NCBI GenBank assembly: GCA_012656075.1 | Contig: JAAKBF010000221.1 | Location: 496,001-560,000, forward strand | Direction: 5' to 3' | Origin: Phytophthora hibernalis | Lineage: Eukaryota > Oomycota > Peronosporomycetes > Peronosporales > Peronosporaceae | Length of the DNA: 64,000 nt | Shown here: positions 44,625 through 55,667 of the stretch, piece after piece | Layout: each line of letters starts with the position of its first letter | Position numbering within the stretch: position 1 is the first letter of the stretch | Program-made: the position numbers and the translations under genes | The notes under the pieces: generated by a model | Told to the model about the DNA's origin: nothing | The model's database searches: none | Seen by the model: the letters and a program-made list of their open reading frames with translations, nothing else

Positions 44625-47290
44625 TTACAGGTTTTCCAAGAATTTCGCTGTTGGAAGCGTTGATCGGATTGGTTTTATCGATTGCACTGCAAATAAGCAG
44701 TCCAAGGGGTTGTTCCTAGTGGCTTGACTGTTGTTTGATGTTGGTGGTATCGGTATCGTATGACTTGGGGCTTCCAGGCTATCTACTTGGAGGAGAAGCT
44801 TAGTCGTGTCCTCTGTCTGTGTGATGGCAGCAAACGCACTCTCGACGAGAGTCTCCTTGTTATGGCCGTCTGGGTCTTGAGGGTTGAAGCGAACACTTTC
44901 TACCGCTTGAAGCAGCCAGTTTGATCGCCGTGTAAGCGGTATACGAGCCACCCGCCTTCTTTCTGCGCGATTCTGATGTGATAACGGAGCATCCATAATG
45001 AGACCACTTTCGTCGACATCATGATACGGATGCATGTTTCTAGACAATAACCTTTGATTCTGGTAGCTGGTCGCGCTTGCAATGGCTAGCACCTGAAATG
45101 GTCCCGCTGCCCAGATAATGGATGCTGTTTCGGTAACGGTGGAGTGAAGCTCATTGAATACATGTCGATTTCGAATTCGCCAAAGCAGTGTTGGAGTGAT
45201 CGTTGACCATATCACCCATAATGTGACCATGGCTTCGCTGTGATGCACAGTCCATCTCGTGATACATTGTTGGGCCATGGCGAAAAATGTCAGTGTGATA
45301 GAGGTCGCTTGTCGAGCAGCGAGAAATGGATGCATTTCATGCCTCTCACTAGGTCGACTATCATAGCCCAGACAATGATCCATCCAGGTCTTCCACGCAA
45401 TTTGTGCTTTATCGCACCCCCAGATGATGTGATCAACCGTTTCCAGCGTTGTCTTGCAAGTCGACTCGGAACACTCGCGAGGTTGACGCCATCCGTCATG
45501 ATAGAACCTACTGAAATGCGATAAATTGCCCAATTTTGATAATCCGTGAATAAGCCTTGTCGATTCCATATCCGCCGTGGTGCTTGAGTAAGAGCATACT
45601 TTCGCCAGTTCGATATTTTTGTCGGCTTTGAATCTTGGTCAGGATGGGCTGTAGGTGGTTTTGCAGGTTGCATTTATATCCTTGGAACGTTGTTTTCGTA
45701 CAATTGAACTCAAATTGAGTGCCTTTGGTGCTGTTGGTGCTGTCCACGGATATTTCGCAGTCTGGGGTCTAGCTGTGAACACAATTTCCTCTCTGGTTTC
45801 CCAAGCTTTCCACTCGAGATAGTCCGTGGTCTGCTGATAGTCGTCTGAAACTTGGCTAATTCTCCATGTCCATCCGTCCGGGTTACAAGTTAACTCCATT
45901 ACTGTGTTCATCGAATCTTGAACTGATCGAGTGGCGGCTACTTTATTTGAACTTGCTGCCTAACATTGAAGACTACACTCCAAAGTTGGGCTGGTATAAG
46001 GTTGCAAGGTCTGTACAGGAGATTTCTAACAACTCCACGGTGAGCTAAGCAATACACTTCGACTCCATCGTACAAGCTGACGATGCTGCCGAACTTTGTA
46101 AATCGATAACTTGAAATGGGGGCTGGATCAAAGTACTATATCCATCTACCTGCGTCATGTTCTTTTCGGGAGTCACGAGAATGTCTCCCAGTATTGCTGA
46201 TTCTAATACTGGAAAATCATGTATGTCGTCAGAGTAAATCGTAGTTGTTGTCAACCTCAAGGTTCTCCCTGTGGTCTAGTAGCAGGAGCTAGTCGCTGCT
46301 CCACTTTGTAGAGCGCTTTTGGTCATTTATTGTGGGCTTTGACTAGGTACTAAGCTGGCTGAATGGGCCCACCATAACTCTTGTCGTGCCAGTTGCTGCG
46401 CAGTGATCTTGGGAACTCCCTAGGATTCTCTAATGCTGCTCCGAATCATCGCCAACCTGGACGGTTTGAATGAGCAGCAGGACATTCTCATGGGTTCCTC
46501 TGGATGTACTGTCTTATGCCAAACAGCTGAGTAGATATCATTCTCCTCGTGGATCCATCTTTCCGCTAGATTGCTTCTGGTCGCTTGCTACGCATGTTTG
46601 ATGTCTTGAAGACCAAGCCCACCTTGTAGCAAAGGTGTAAAAACTAACCCCGGGTTGAGCTTGTGTTTCGTGGCTGCCGTACTTGCCAAGCCTCTCCAAA
46701 TAAATTGTTTTGAAGTTTTTCAAGGCAACGCAGAATATCTTTGGGTGGTATGAATTGTTTTCCAGTGTACAATATTGGTAGCAGAGCCACTACATTGAAT
46801 AAGGTGACCCGTTGGGCCACAGAGTTACTAATAGTTGTCGTTATTCGTAGTCTTCGTTGGATCTTTTCGATTCGGATCTCCCAGTTCGTCTTTATCGCGG
46901 CTGTGTCGCCGACCCAGTATTCAATCTGCCGCGTGGTACTTGTGGGGTGAAGCACCGGAAATTCGTTCCATTTCGCCGGGGTCCCAGATGTGTTGAGACT
47001 GATCAGAATGTTTTTGTTAGGATGTACTCTGAGTCCTGATACTCCACCAAATTCAGTCAGGATTCGCGTGACAACATCTAATTCCTTCATAGAGTTCATG
47101 AAGACAGTGCTATCGTCTACAAAAGCCGATAATTTATGACGCGCACTGTTCGATCCGGTTACCGCAATTCCTTTCAACTCTGGGTGGCGATTAATTGTTT
47201 GACCCAGTATGTCGGCCGCTAAAATAAAGAGCAGTTCGGCGGTATCTGCATCTACGTGTGCAGAAACCGTTCGGATTTTAGTCGTCTTCA
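44625..47290 (-). pseudogene. 5'-truncated LINE (non-LTR retrotransposon) reverse transcriptase
   Basis: Minus-strand ORF2 remnant. From the right: DTAELLFILAADILGQTINR, then the catalytic FVDD box in HKLSAFVDDSTVFMNSMKEL, FGGVSGLRVHPNKNILISLN (thumb entry), ITTTISNSVAQRVTLFNVVA, and towards the 3' end the zf-RVT motif RECSESTCKTTLETVDHIIW with GC. Upstream RT palm motifs are absent because the copy begins abruptly at about 47290, inside host-like sequence: classic 5' truncation. Stops and frame changes at about 46640, 46045-45900 and 45570. No poly-A tract recognised at the 3' side. Confidence 0.75.
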
Positions 47291-47581
47291 ACATCTCTGT
47301 GTGCCGTCACGCACGAGCATTGCCTCTGGGTGCTGCATGAGCTCATAGAACTCGGAAAGTAGGACTGCCTTTAAATACACTAGCTGACTGACGATCACAA
47401 GGGTGTCGATGATCAACGATGGGGAGCAGTTACTTTTCAGCATGCCGCACTCCTTGACGACCAACATCCCATCCGCCTCCACGAACTGGGAACCAAAGTG
47501 CGTGGATCTCGTAACCAAGCGGGACAAGAATCTGATTGGTAACTCGAACATAGACGCATCGAGATGCAGCTCTTTGGACAG
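47291..47581 (-). pseudogene. Host-gene fragment (Fused/STK36-like armadillo region), downstream piece
   Basis: Encodes FLSRLVTRSTHFGSQFVEAD, GMLVVKECGMLKSNCSPSLI and IDTLVIVSQLVYLKA, which resemble the armadillo-like C-terminal region of Fused/TIO/STK36 kinases; this assignment is tentative. The reading frame is continuous with the piece at 52427-52618 when the Gypsy element and one copy of its CGTT duplication are ignored. It ends where the LINE begins (about 47290). Confidence 0.45.
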
Positions 47582-47585
47582 CGTT

Positions 47586-47790
47586 TGCTTTACCTCTCGA
47601 GTTGTTGGTAAGTTGTAGACTGAGCTCTATTTTACAGCCGCCGAAGCTGGTTTGATCAAGTCCTTTCAATCTAGTCTTAAACCTTCTTTCAGTTAACTCG
47701 CATCTTCTTTCTTGGTCATCACCCATCTTTTCTGGGCGACAGGATCTTTCCTATCCTGTCGCTCGGGAACTTTCTTCCGTTGGCACAACA
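47586..47790 (-). repeat. 3' LTR of the Gypsy element
   Basis: 205 bp; on the plus strand TGCTTTACCTCTCGAG ... GGCACAACA, TG...CA ends. Differs from the 5' LTR by a few substitutions and about 14 extra bases (ttggtcatcaccca region). Confidence 0.85.
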
Positions 47791-50700
47791 TTTTCCCCCA
47801 TGCGCGTTGTCTGAAAGAGTTTCACTCGGCGCATGTGAATGGTTTCATGATATCTCTTCTTGTCGATCACCAATTTGCCATTGCTGCGAGCACTGATAAC
47901 TCGATATGGTCCATTATAGAGAGATTGTAGTTTTGGATCTCGCTTGTCACCGCGGGTAATCATTACAAGCTCATCGGGCATGTAGTCATGCGCAATTCGT
48001 TCTGCATTTTCTTGATCGTTGACTTGTCTGCTTTTATTGTCTCGTCGATTTTGTTGCTGGTTCCAATCCACTTCCGCTGGTAAGTCAAAGAACATATCTC
48101 GACCAAATACGACTTGCCCGGGGGTCATCGCTGTACTTGTGTGGTGTTCAGCTCGGAGGGCAAACGTTACTGCTGATAAGCAGTTCTCCCATTCCCCCAT
48201 GGTATTGATCTGGTCGGTCCGTAGTTTTTCGTTTATTGTTCGATGCACCCGTTCGATTATCCCATTTGCTTGTGGGTTTTTCACCGATGTAGGGATTCGT
48301 ACCACCCCACAGCTATCAAGGAGTTCCTTAAATTCCGCCCGACATAAATGCAGCGTTCTGGTCGACGATATCGGTTGAGCCACCATTGATCAAGTACTCG
48401 TGCTGTTTTACTGCTATCACACTCCGTTATGGCTGCCATTTCTAACAAACGTGTAGTCGTGTCAAAAATTGTCATCGCTCGCCATTTCCTTGGCCCAAAG
48501 GGTCCAACACAGTCAGCTGCGATTTCCGCCCACGGCCGAACTTCGTTTGACTTTGCTGGTAGTTTGCCGTACTTGTGTTTGTTGGCTTTGTTTTGGGCGC
48601 GCGCTACACAGTTACGGACCCACAGCGTCACGTCGGTTGCCATACCTGTTGCGTGGCGGATTGATTCTAGCATGATCTTTTCACCGGGGTGTACAAGCCG
48701 TTCGTGATATGTTTGTAGATCTTTTCCCACTAGGCTCCCAGGTAGTATGATCGTCCCGTTCACTCTGCTGACAAGCACTTTGGTGCTGCCAATCGCACGC
48801 CATTTTGCTGCAGGTCCTTCTTTCAGGCCTGTTTGCAGTTGCGCTACTGCGATTTCTCCGAGCGAGAGTGAAAACAACAGGGGGTCGCTGTAGTTGCGGT
48901 GGTTTGGCTCGCTATGGCGGCCGCGGCCATCTCCTCCTGACGAGGGAGCCGTGATAGTGCATCTGCGACTATATCTCCTGTCTCTTGACATAGTTCATAT
49001 CTGCACCATATTCTTCGATCTCAAGTCTCCAGCGCATCATTTGCACATTACGAAAAGTTGTCTCTAAGGAATTCTTGTGATCTGTGTACACACGAATCTT
49101 TTGTCCCCAGACAATAGGTCGAAATTCGCGGAGCATTTCCACGACACTCAGCAATTCCTTTTGTTAGTCGTATACTGCTGCTGAGATTGGTTACACTTTT
49201 TCGACCAAAATGCCAATGGCTTTCTGTCTTGCATCACCACCCTCTCCCAATTGGAGCGTTGAAGCATCTGTGTAGATATCGAATGGCTTACTGAAATCTG
49301 GATACTGAAGCAGAACTTGTTTCGTTATCATTTCCTTCACCTGTTTGAAGGCTCGCTGCTCTACCGATGTCCATGGCATGGCCTTTTACTTGATGTCAGT
49401 GCGGTAAGGGGCACGAGCGTCATCGATCTGCCCCTCCACATGTCTTTGTAGTAATTCACCATCCCAATAAATCGACGAAGGTCTCTTACATTTCGGGGTT
49501 TGTGCAATCTTCTTGATGGCATCGATCTTAGATCGCACAGGCTCGCGTCCCTGCGCACTAAGTCGATATCCCAAATACCCCACGGTAGATGTACAAAATT
49601 TGCTTTTATCCGGGTGGACCACAACCCCTGATTCTCGCAGCCTCTCCAAGACTATCTTCAAATGCTGAAGATGTTCATTAAATGACAACTATAACACAAG
49701 AACATCATCCAAGTAGACGCGCACGAAAGGAAGATCCCCAGTAGTTGCTGCATTACCGCATGGCACTCATCCGGGGCTGTACTGATGCCCATCGGCAGAC
49801 GGTAGTACCTATACTTCCCCATGGGAGGACTACCGCCAGGGATGTTAAGCTTTCTTTTAATCAAGTTTCTTTATTCTTCTTATAATGCAAAAGAAGATCG
49901 GTCAGAATAGGTGGGCGTCTTCTTTTTCTTCTTTTAATCATACTAGTAGTTCAGTGTTATAGTCACTATTTTATGACTTTGCTAAGAATCAAATTTTTTT
50001 GAAAGAGTTCACCCTTATAATAGAACACGGGGGAGCGATTTTCGCTGTATTTGATCAGAAGGGATCTGTTTTCAAAGTCAAGACGAGTATTTTGAACTAG
50101 ATACTGGCAATCGGATGGAGCTGACATAGTACTGGCAGATCCATGTTTTCATTAAAAGAAGACCGCTTGATTTCTTCTTTTATCTTCTTTTAATCAAAAG
50201 AAGATTTCATTTTTTCAGAACGCTTTCTTTTAACATCCCTGACTACCGCCGTGTATTGTCGACTTCCTTCCGCTATTTCCCGACTGTAGTACCCCATCAC
50301 CAAGTCCAAAGTCGACACAAATGCTGGCTTAGGAGTTCACGCATCGTATCTTGAATTCGTGGAAGCGGGTAATAGTGACGCTGCAAGCACTTGTTCAGTT
50401 CACGAAAGTCGGTCAGGAAGCGCACCGAACCATCCTTCTTTGGGATTACGAACGCCAGTGCCGCCCATGGTGAATCCTTATCAGCCTCCAAGACTCCTAG
50501 CTGAACAAGTCTTTCCACCTCCTTGAACATTGCTTCACGGTAAATGTGGGGAATTTGATAAGGACGCTGTGCCCTGGGGTGCTACCCGGATGGATAGGCA
50601 GTTCATACGGTCTCAACTTCATCTTTCCGGGGCCCCCAATGAACACAAGCTTGTAGGACTCCAAGACCTCCCACAGACGCTGCTTCTGGTCTTCCGTTAA

Positions 50701-51296
50701 ATTCTCGTTGGGAATGAGTTCGCGGAGATTAATTTCTTTCCCCGTTACATCCAGAATCCGGAGGGTTCTTTCATCATTATCGGAAGGGACCACAAAAGCA
50801 ACACGCTGCTGTGGATCAGCCGGTTTATCTATAGGTAATTCCATGTGTAAGTCCATGTCATGCCACATAATCCTTTGGTGTTGGTAGTCAATCACTAGTC
50901 CTTGTTGCCGCATAAAATCTGTGCCCAGTATCACCGGGTGAAGAAGCTTGTCAATGACCATGAAGTCTTGTGTGCACTGCCGTTTGTCCGTGAATTCTGG
51001 AAGCCCAAATGGTAGTGCGATCACTCCGAGTGCCTGCTGGAGCTCATTATTCACGTTACGGTACCAATGTTCCTGCTCCCTGGGGTATACCACGACACTA
51101 CTTCTTTGGCCCCCAGTGATTGTGTTATTCCAGTATCCAAGAGAGCCGTAAACGTGTGTGAGCTCAGTGGGTGCTTGAGCGTCACCTTCGTTCGCAGCGC
51201 CCTACCATTGTTGACTTCAACGGCTGCAGCTTGGTTGTGGTCAGTGACCTGCCAATATGACAAGGGATCCACGCCGCTCGTTTGCTTGCCCTTCAC
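47751..51296 (-). pseudogene. Gypsy pol: protease, RT, RNase H, integrase
   Basis: From the right: aspartic protease ALLDTGITQSLG (51180s); RT entry LVQLGVLEADKDSPWAALAF and RFLTDFRELNK (50530-50300); RT palm continuing after the MITE with GKYRYYRLPMGISTAPDECH; catalytic YLDD at about 49701-49716, followed by an in-frame TAG; RNase H KELLSVVEMLREF, VYTDHKNSLE and ADALSRLP-type end; integrase zinc binding TYHERLVHPGEKIMLESIRH with C..C, core AADCVGPFGPRKWRAMTIFD, and the Glu box NPQANGIIERVHRTINEKLR. Frames change several times (about 48380, 48960, 49380, 49690), so no functional polyprotein is made. Confidence 0.85.
49837..50241. mobile_element. hAT-type MITE, 405 bp, inserted in the Gypsy RT
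   Basis: Begins CAGGGATGTTAA and ends with its reverse complement TTAACATCCCTG. Perfect 8-bp target duplication ACTACCGC at 49829-49836 and 50242-50249. CAGGG ends plus 8-bp duplication are the hAT signature. The interior is AT-rich with many cttcttttaat / attaaaagaag repeats and no ORF. Confidence 0.92.
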
Positions 51297-51313
51297 CTGT
51301 AAAGCGGACGCAG

Positions 51314-52231
51314 TTATAGCATTTCCTGATCCTTCCGCTCCTTGCCACTTTCACACTTTCTTCTGGTCGATTGCCATGTGTGGTTTAAATCGCGGTGACG
51401 CCGGGTTGCGAAAGCAGTCTGCATACTGGTGGGTCTTCCAGACTTTGCCATTTGACTTGCAATACTCACAGCTATCCTTTCCTTCCCGCGTCCGTTTCTT
51501 CTCAGGTGCCAGCTTCTTCCTTCTGTTTTATTCCACCATTTTGGCTTCTTCTTGTCCTGGTTCCTCTTCTCTTTGTGCAAGCCGTCTTTCTCCGACCGCT
51601 GTTCAACACGCTCACACTGCAAGTATCTTTCCTTCAGCTCGCGGAGGTCCGTCCCGTAAGCTTGCTGAGGAACCACCTGCATCTGCCAGGATCGAGGCAT
51701 TCCAGTACTAAAGTAGCGGCACTGGTCCGCTTCTCCCATGTCGTGCCCGTCGTCCGGTAGTATCCACCTCTCCAAGCCTCGCAAGTCCTCGAAGGCCGTC
51801 GTATATTCCGCAACTGTCATGCCTCGGGTCTTCCGAAGCGCTTTGATCTCATCATGCAGCTGCTCTCGTGTGCCTAAGGGGTAATAACGTCTCGTCAGCA
51901 CATTCATAGTTCTCACAATAGCTCTCCAGAGTTCCACTCCATCCGCGCCGAGTGCTGCTTCAGTATCCGTGAAAATGTCCAAGTCACGTCCTTGCAGCAA
52001 CTGGCAGATCACCTCGTGCAAGCCATCCGCCGATCGGTCAGAGTTGTCCATTTCTAGAAAGACGTTGAGGCGATTGACCTCGTTCTGAAACCTTAGCCAC
52101 GCCTTCCAGTCACCTCCTGCAAAGAGTGCGACCTCCTTGACTCCTCTGAAGCGCCGGCGCGACTTGAACTTCACCGTCTGGCGTCGTATCTCTCCTTCTT
52201 GGTTGTCCATAGCGCAGAATTGAATGTTCAA
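51314..52231 (-). CDS. Gypsy gag
   Basis: Likely starts at MDNQEGEIRRQTVKF (the frame is open slightly upstream, MNIQFCA). Capsid-type retrotransposon gag domain: LFAGGDWKAWLRFQNEVNRL, ELWRAIVRTMNVLTRRYYPL, EIKALRKTRGMTVAEYTTAF and a Lys-rich C terminus. The open frame ends at 51314 with a shifted tail, and a zinc knuckle is only partly recognisable in another frame (about 51420-51480). The best preserved gene of the element, about 305 residues. Confidence 0.7.
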   Translation of the reverse strand: MNIQFCAMDNQEGEIRRQTVKFKSRRRFRGVKEVALFAGGDWKAWLRFQNEVNRLNVFLEMDNSDRSADGLHEVICQLLQGRDLDIFTDTEAALGADGVELWRAIVRTMNVLTRRYYPLGTREQLHDEIKALRKTRGMTVAEYTTAFEDLRGLERWILPDDGHDMGEADQCRYFSTGMPRSWQMQVVPQQAYGTDLRELKERYLQCERVEQRSEKDGLHKEKRNQDKKKPKWWNKTEGRSWHLRRNGRGKERIAVSIASQMAKSGRPTSMQTAFATRRHRDLNHTWQSTRRKCESGKERKDQEML

Positions 52232-52235
52232 TTTG

Positions 52236-52426
52236 CTCTACCTCTCGAGTTGTTGGTAAGTTGTAGACTGAGCTCTATTTCACAGCCGCCGAAGCTGGTT
52301 TGATTAAGTCCTTTCAATCTAGTCTGAAACCTTCTTTCACTTAACTCGCATCTTCTTTCATCTTCTTCTGGGCGACAGGATCTTTCCTATCCCGTCGCTC
52401 GGGAACTTTCTTCCGTTGGCACAACA
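52236..52426 (-). repeat. 5' LTR of the Gypsy element
   Basis: 191 bp; on the plus strand TGCTCTACCTCTCGAG ... GGCACAACA. Pairs with 47586-47790; followed by the CGTT target duplication at 52427. Confidence 0.85.
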
Positions 52427-52830
52427 CGTTGCTTCCGCCACCACCGCCACCAACAAATAATACCCCGGCCAGTGGAAAAAGTATTCAATGTGCTTGAGCT
52501 CCAGCAGGTTCACCAGATGAAGCGAGAGGTGTTCCTTCACGGCGACTTCCATATGCGATTCGTTGCATTGCATCTCTTGCACGATACGTAGGAGCTTGAG
52601 GAAGCAGTACAACCCCACAGTGACAACAGGTCAGCGCCGCCAATTGCCATCATACCATCGAATATTTCCCACTAAAATACGTGATCATACTCGAATACGC
52701 TATTTCTTCAACGTGCTGCAGAAAGCCGAGGTCGGCATTCCGTAAACTGCACGTCGCTAGACCTAGCAAATGCGCCACACCCATAGAACTGCATGTGATT
52801 GTAAGCAAACACACGTGGTGTTATCTCTAT
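52427..52830 (-). pseudogene. Host-gene fragment (Fused/STK36-like), upstream piece
   Basis: Minus-strand coding sequence in three frames: GVAHLLGLATCSLRNADLGF and LQHVEEIAYSSMITYFS (52800-52680), MAIGGADLLSLWG (52650-52605) and GLYCFLKLLRIVQEMQCNES continuing ELKHIEYFFHWPGYYLLVAV to 52427. Two one-base frame breaks (one at the CCCC run near 52612, i.e. GGGG on the coding strand). The frame enters the Gypsy insertion and resumes in frame at 47581 as LSKELHLDASMFELP. Kinase-associated armadillo similarity is tentative; the disruption by Gypsy is clear. Confidence 0.45.
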
Positions 52831-53208
52831 TTGAAGCGGCCATATCCAAAGTTGCCTGGCGATCGAAGTTGCTCGAAGCAAGATGATAAGTAAGCTTACT
52901 GTTAGTTTGATTTACTGCGTGTACAATATACATATTATGTAGTTTGGCATTTCAAACGGAAATTTCAGAGTTTCTTCGGGCGCAGTACTACTTTGTAGTG
53001 TGTGTTGCTCGAAGAAAAATCATCCAAAATGTTGCTCGAACGGTCTGAATAAATCATCTGCCGAAGGTAAAATACGAATATAAGTGATATCATATCATAG
53101 AGGTGTTTTGTACTTACCTTCTGCAGATGGGTCAACCGCCACAAATAAAATTATAATCGATCCGGTTATCAAGTATGGCAGGGTTTTAAAGCTTATTTGC
53201 TGAAGAAT
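52831..53208. other. Non-coding interval with a small inverted repeat
   Basis: No gene. atctgc(c/a)gaaggta(a/a)(a/g)tac occurs in inverted orientation at about 53055-53075 and 53111-53130 (hairpin with a 40-nt loop). Confidence 0.4.
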
Positions 53209-53640
53209 TTAAATCGTATTACGAAAGGTATCAGAAATGCAAGGATTCAGACCTCGTTGCAATCCTGGTAAGAATATCGTTTTGAGCAGGGTTGATGTAG
53301 CCATTTGCTTACCTCGGCCAATGTGCGTGGAGCTGTTGTCCACGATTAACACCACTGGCTTCTTGAGTACCCCCAAAAACTGGAGCCACTTCACGAATCT
53401 CCTTACACCAACCGGCACCCCGCAACGCTGCATTGCGGTTACCCACTCCGCCAGGTTATCTTCTAGCTCGGTAGGAACCAGAATCTTAGAGTCGGGTCGC
53501 CTGGGCCCCAGATGATCACCATCGTGTGCCCTCTTGACCTACCGAAACAGTGTCCGCAGTGGCAGAGGCGACGTCCGCGCAATCGCAGCCTTTTTCTCGC
53601 CTGCAGCTACACGCGCCAGTTGGTGTACGTGGTCTCCTCC
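53209..53640 (-). pseudogene. pogo-like transposase fragment (minus strand)
   Basis: HTH_CENPB-type start ELEDNLAEWVTAMQRCGVPV in one frame, then VLIVDNSSTHIGRGKQMATS from the DDE core, with the whole middle of the protein deleted between them. Distinct from, and in opposite orientation to, the pogo element at 54.1-55.7 kb. Confidence 0.6.
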
Positions 53641-54100
53641 ATCTCGACCCATAAATGCGTGGAGGCCACAGAGGCTTGTTGACTGTATAATTTAATATGA
53701 CCTTTCAAAATGATAAACACCCTACGAACCGTGCCAACAACTGATCCGAAAAAGACTAGCCAATGGTCTGTAAGAACGTGATTTTTAGGTTTTAATTGGT
53801 GAAAAGCGCACCGTGCCACGAATTGGCACCGTGCCAGAACTGGCATTTACATTAAACTCTGGATATAAAATCCAGAGAACAAAATGTTCCGTCATTTTGG
53901 GGATATGAAATGGAGATATTTTTCCATAGCTTGCCACTTCACCAATTCTCAGCATTTTCAATTGACAAGCGCTCCAAATGAGCGCAAGACGCCCTCGTGC
54001 GAGTGGTGTGACTAAATCACGATTCGTACTTTGGTTGATTAGTATCATTTGGTTTGACGCCGTCTCATATTGCCTACAGACTGCGGTTTGTGTACTAGTA
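53641..54100. other. Non-coding flank with short inverted repeats
   Basis: No gene. Contains repeated gcaccgtgcca motifs (53805-53840) and a small hairpin tctggatataaaatccaga (53856-53874). Confidence 0.4.
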
Positions 54101-55667
54101 CAGTCTTGTTCTTGAATAAAGAACACCGCATATCGAATAACCTGCTCGATTGTGTGTTGGTGGGATTGCATTCATGTAATAGTCGTATGAACTGATTTAG
54201 TACATTGAAGATCAATCTTCCACCAATCACATACTACACTTTCGATTCCACCAATCAAAACCCGTAGACCGAGGACATCGAGAAAAAGTTAGCACGGGAG
54301 TTTGTTTGAACATCGCGCCCGTCCGGCAGCATTTGCAGACTTTGTTTTCATTTCTCAACTTGCAATCTCCTCAACAAGCATGCGGCCAACATCAACCGGA
54401 ACGCGCGCGTTCCAAAACGCGTGCGCCTAACTAAGGCTCAAGAGCTGGAGCTGTGTAGGCGCCATCACGAGTTCCCCTCGCCACTTACAACGAGCTTGCC
54501 AAGTGGGCGCGAGAAAAGTTCAATCTGTTCAAGAAGCCTTCAAAACAAGTGATCTCACGGGTGCTCAAAGGCGAGAGCAGCCTCCACCCGACTGTCTGAA
54601 TCGCAAAAAATGTCGCCCAGCCTACCAAGTGTACCTAGACCAGTGCGTGGTGGAGTTCGTCGTGGGTGCGAAAGTATGCAACTCTCTTTCGGGCCAGATG
54701 ATTGTCGCCCAAGCTCGAAAGCTTGCGCACCGACTCAAGATTCCCGTACCGTCTCAGCCTCGGTTCGGGAAGTCATGGTTGAGAAATCTGCAGGCTCGGT
54801 ATGGCATTCGGTGGCGGCGGGCGTACGGGGAGTCGGGTGCAGTAGACTTAGAGGAGGTGGCCTCTGATTTCCACCGTTTGCGCAGCATAATCAACCAGTA
54901 CGCAGGCGCGGATGTGTATAACATGAATGAAACGGGCTTCTACTACAACAACGTTCCGCGCGGATCGATTTGTCTAAACGAAGCGCCGGTACTAAAGCAA
55001 GACAAATCGCGAATTACTCTTGCGTTATGCTGCAACGCAACAGGGAGCGACAAACGCTCGCTTCTTTTCGTCGGAAAGGCTAAGAAGCCGCGCTGGTTTA
55101 AGCACAAACCCAGTGATGTGGACTATAAATCCGCTAAGAAGGCATGGATGACAACGGACATCTACTAGACGTGGCTGCAGGACCTCAACAAATCCATGCG
55201 TGATCAAGGCAGGCGAATAATATTGCTCGTTGACAATGCATCGTCGCACAGCGATGTGGGGCTCAACCTAACCAACGTCAGGGTAGAGAAGTTGCCTCCG
55301 AACACTACTTCGCAACTGCAACCGCTCGACCAAGGTATTATTTATTGTGTGAAGCGCTCTGTTCTGACCAAGAAGACGGACTTTGCTTTGAAACTGATAG
55401 ATAATGGTACGGATGATAATCCGTATAAAGTAGGAATGGAGAAAGGAGTGCGGTGGAGTGCGGACGCGTGGCAAAATCTATCTTCGAAGACCATTGAGCA
55501 CTGCTGGCTCCACACCGGGCTGATAGGAAAAGCAGATATCAGTTTCATTCTTCATTAACAAAACACAGTAGTTTATCTGTTTTCGTTCAAGCCGCTGTAC
55601 CTCTAGACTCTTATTAACCTTAAATTTTGAATAAAGATCAGGTGTTCTTTATTCAAGCACAAGACTG
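54101..55667 (+). mobile_element. pogo/Tigger-like DNA transposon with TA target sites
   Basis: 1,567 bp. Terminal inverted repeats CAGTCTTGTTCTTGAATAAA + GAACACC and its counterpart CAGTCTTGTGCTTGAATAAA + GAACACC (26 of 27 identical), each flanked by TA (54099-54100, 55668-55669). One transposase gene inside, inactivated. The right end lies 109 bp before the NTAN1 start codon. Confidence 0.92.
54370..55558 (+). pseudogene. pogo transposase, inactivated
   Basis: N-terminal DNA-binding region in broken frames (ELCRRHHEFPSPL, WAREKFNLFKKPSKQVISRV), then a CENPB-type HTH with YQVYLDQCVVEFVVGAKVCN and FGKSWLRNLQARYGIRWRRA (open from 54503), and the DDE core: DVYNMNETGFYYNNVPRGSI, where the family has N-x-D-E-T-G (first catalytic Asp replaced by Asn), IILLVDNASSHSDVG (second Asp kept), VEKLPPNTTSQLQPLDQGII, and the C-terminal DAWQNLSSKTIEHCW. 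An in-frame TAG at 55166-55168 separates the two core halves. Substitution plus stop make it non-functional. Confidence 0.85.

Larger units (their letters stand above)
47586..52426 (-). mobile_element. Ty3/Gypsy LTR retrotransposon, complete but decayed, 4-bp TSD
   Basis: 4,841-bp element on the minus strand with two LTRs (47586-47790 and 52236-52426) and CGTT target duplications at 47582-47585 and 52427-52430. A polypurine tract (gcatgggggaaaa on the minus strand, 47791-47803) abuts the 3' LTR. Gene order gag, protease, RT, RNase H, integrase marks it as Gypsy. The RT is interrupted by a 405-bp MITE. No clear tRNA primer-binding site follows the 5' LTR; a short self-complementary sequence (aattgaacattcaatt) is there instead. 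Confidence 0.9.

Noticed and set aside
44600..44640. Poly-A tail marking the LINE 3' end
   Set aside because: No T-run on the plus strand at the expected place; the 3' boundary stays undefined.
18341..55558. Effector genes (RXLR, Crinkler) in the repeat block
   Set aside because: No secreted ORF with an RXLR-dEER or LFLAK motif was found; ORFs with family resemblance are transposon-derived.
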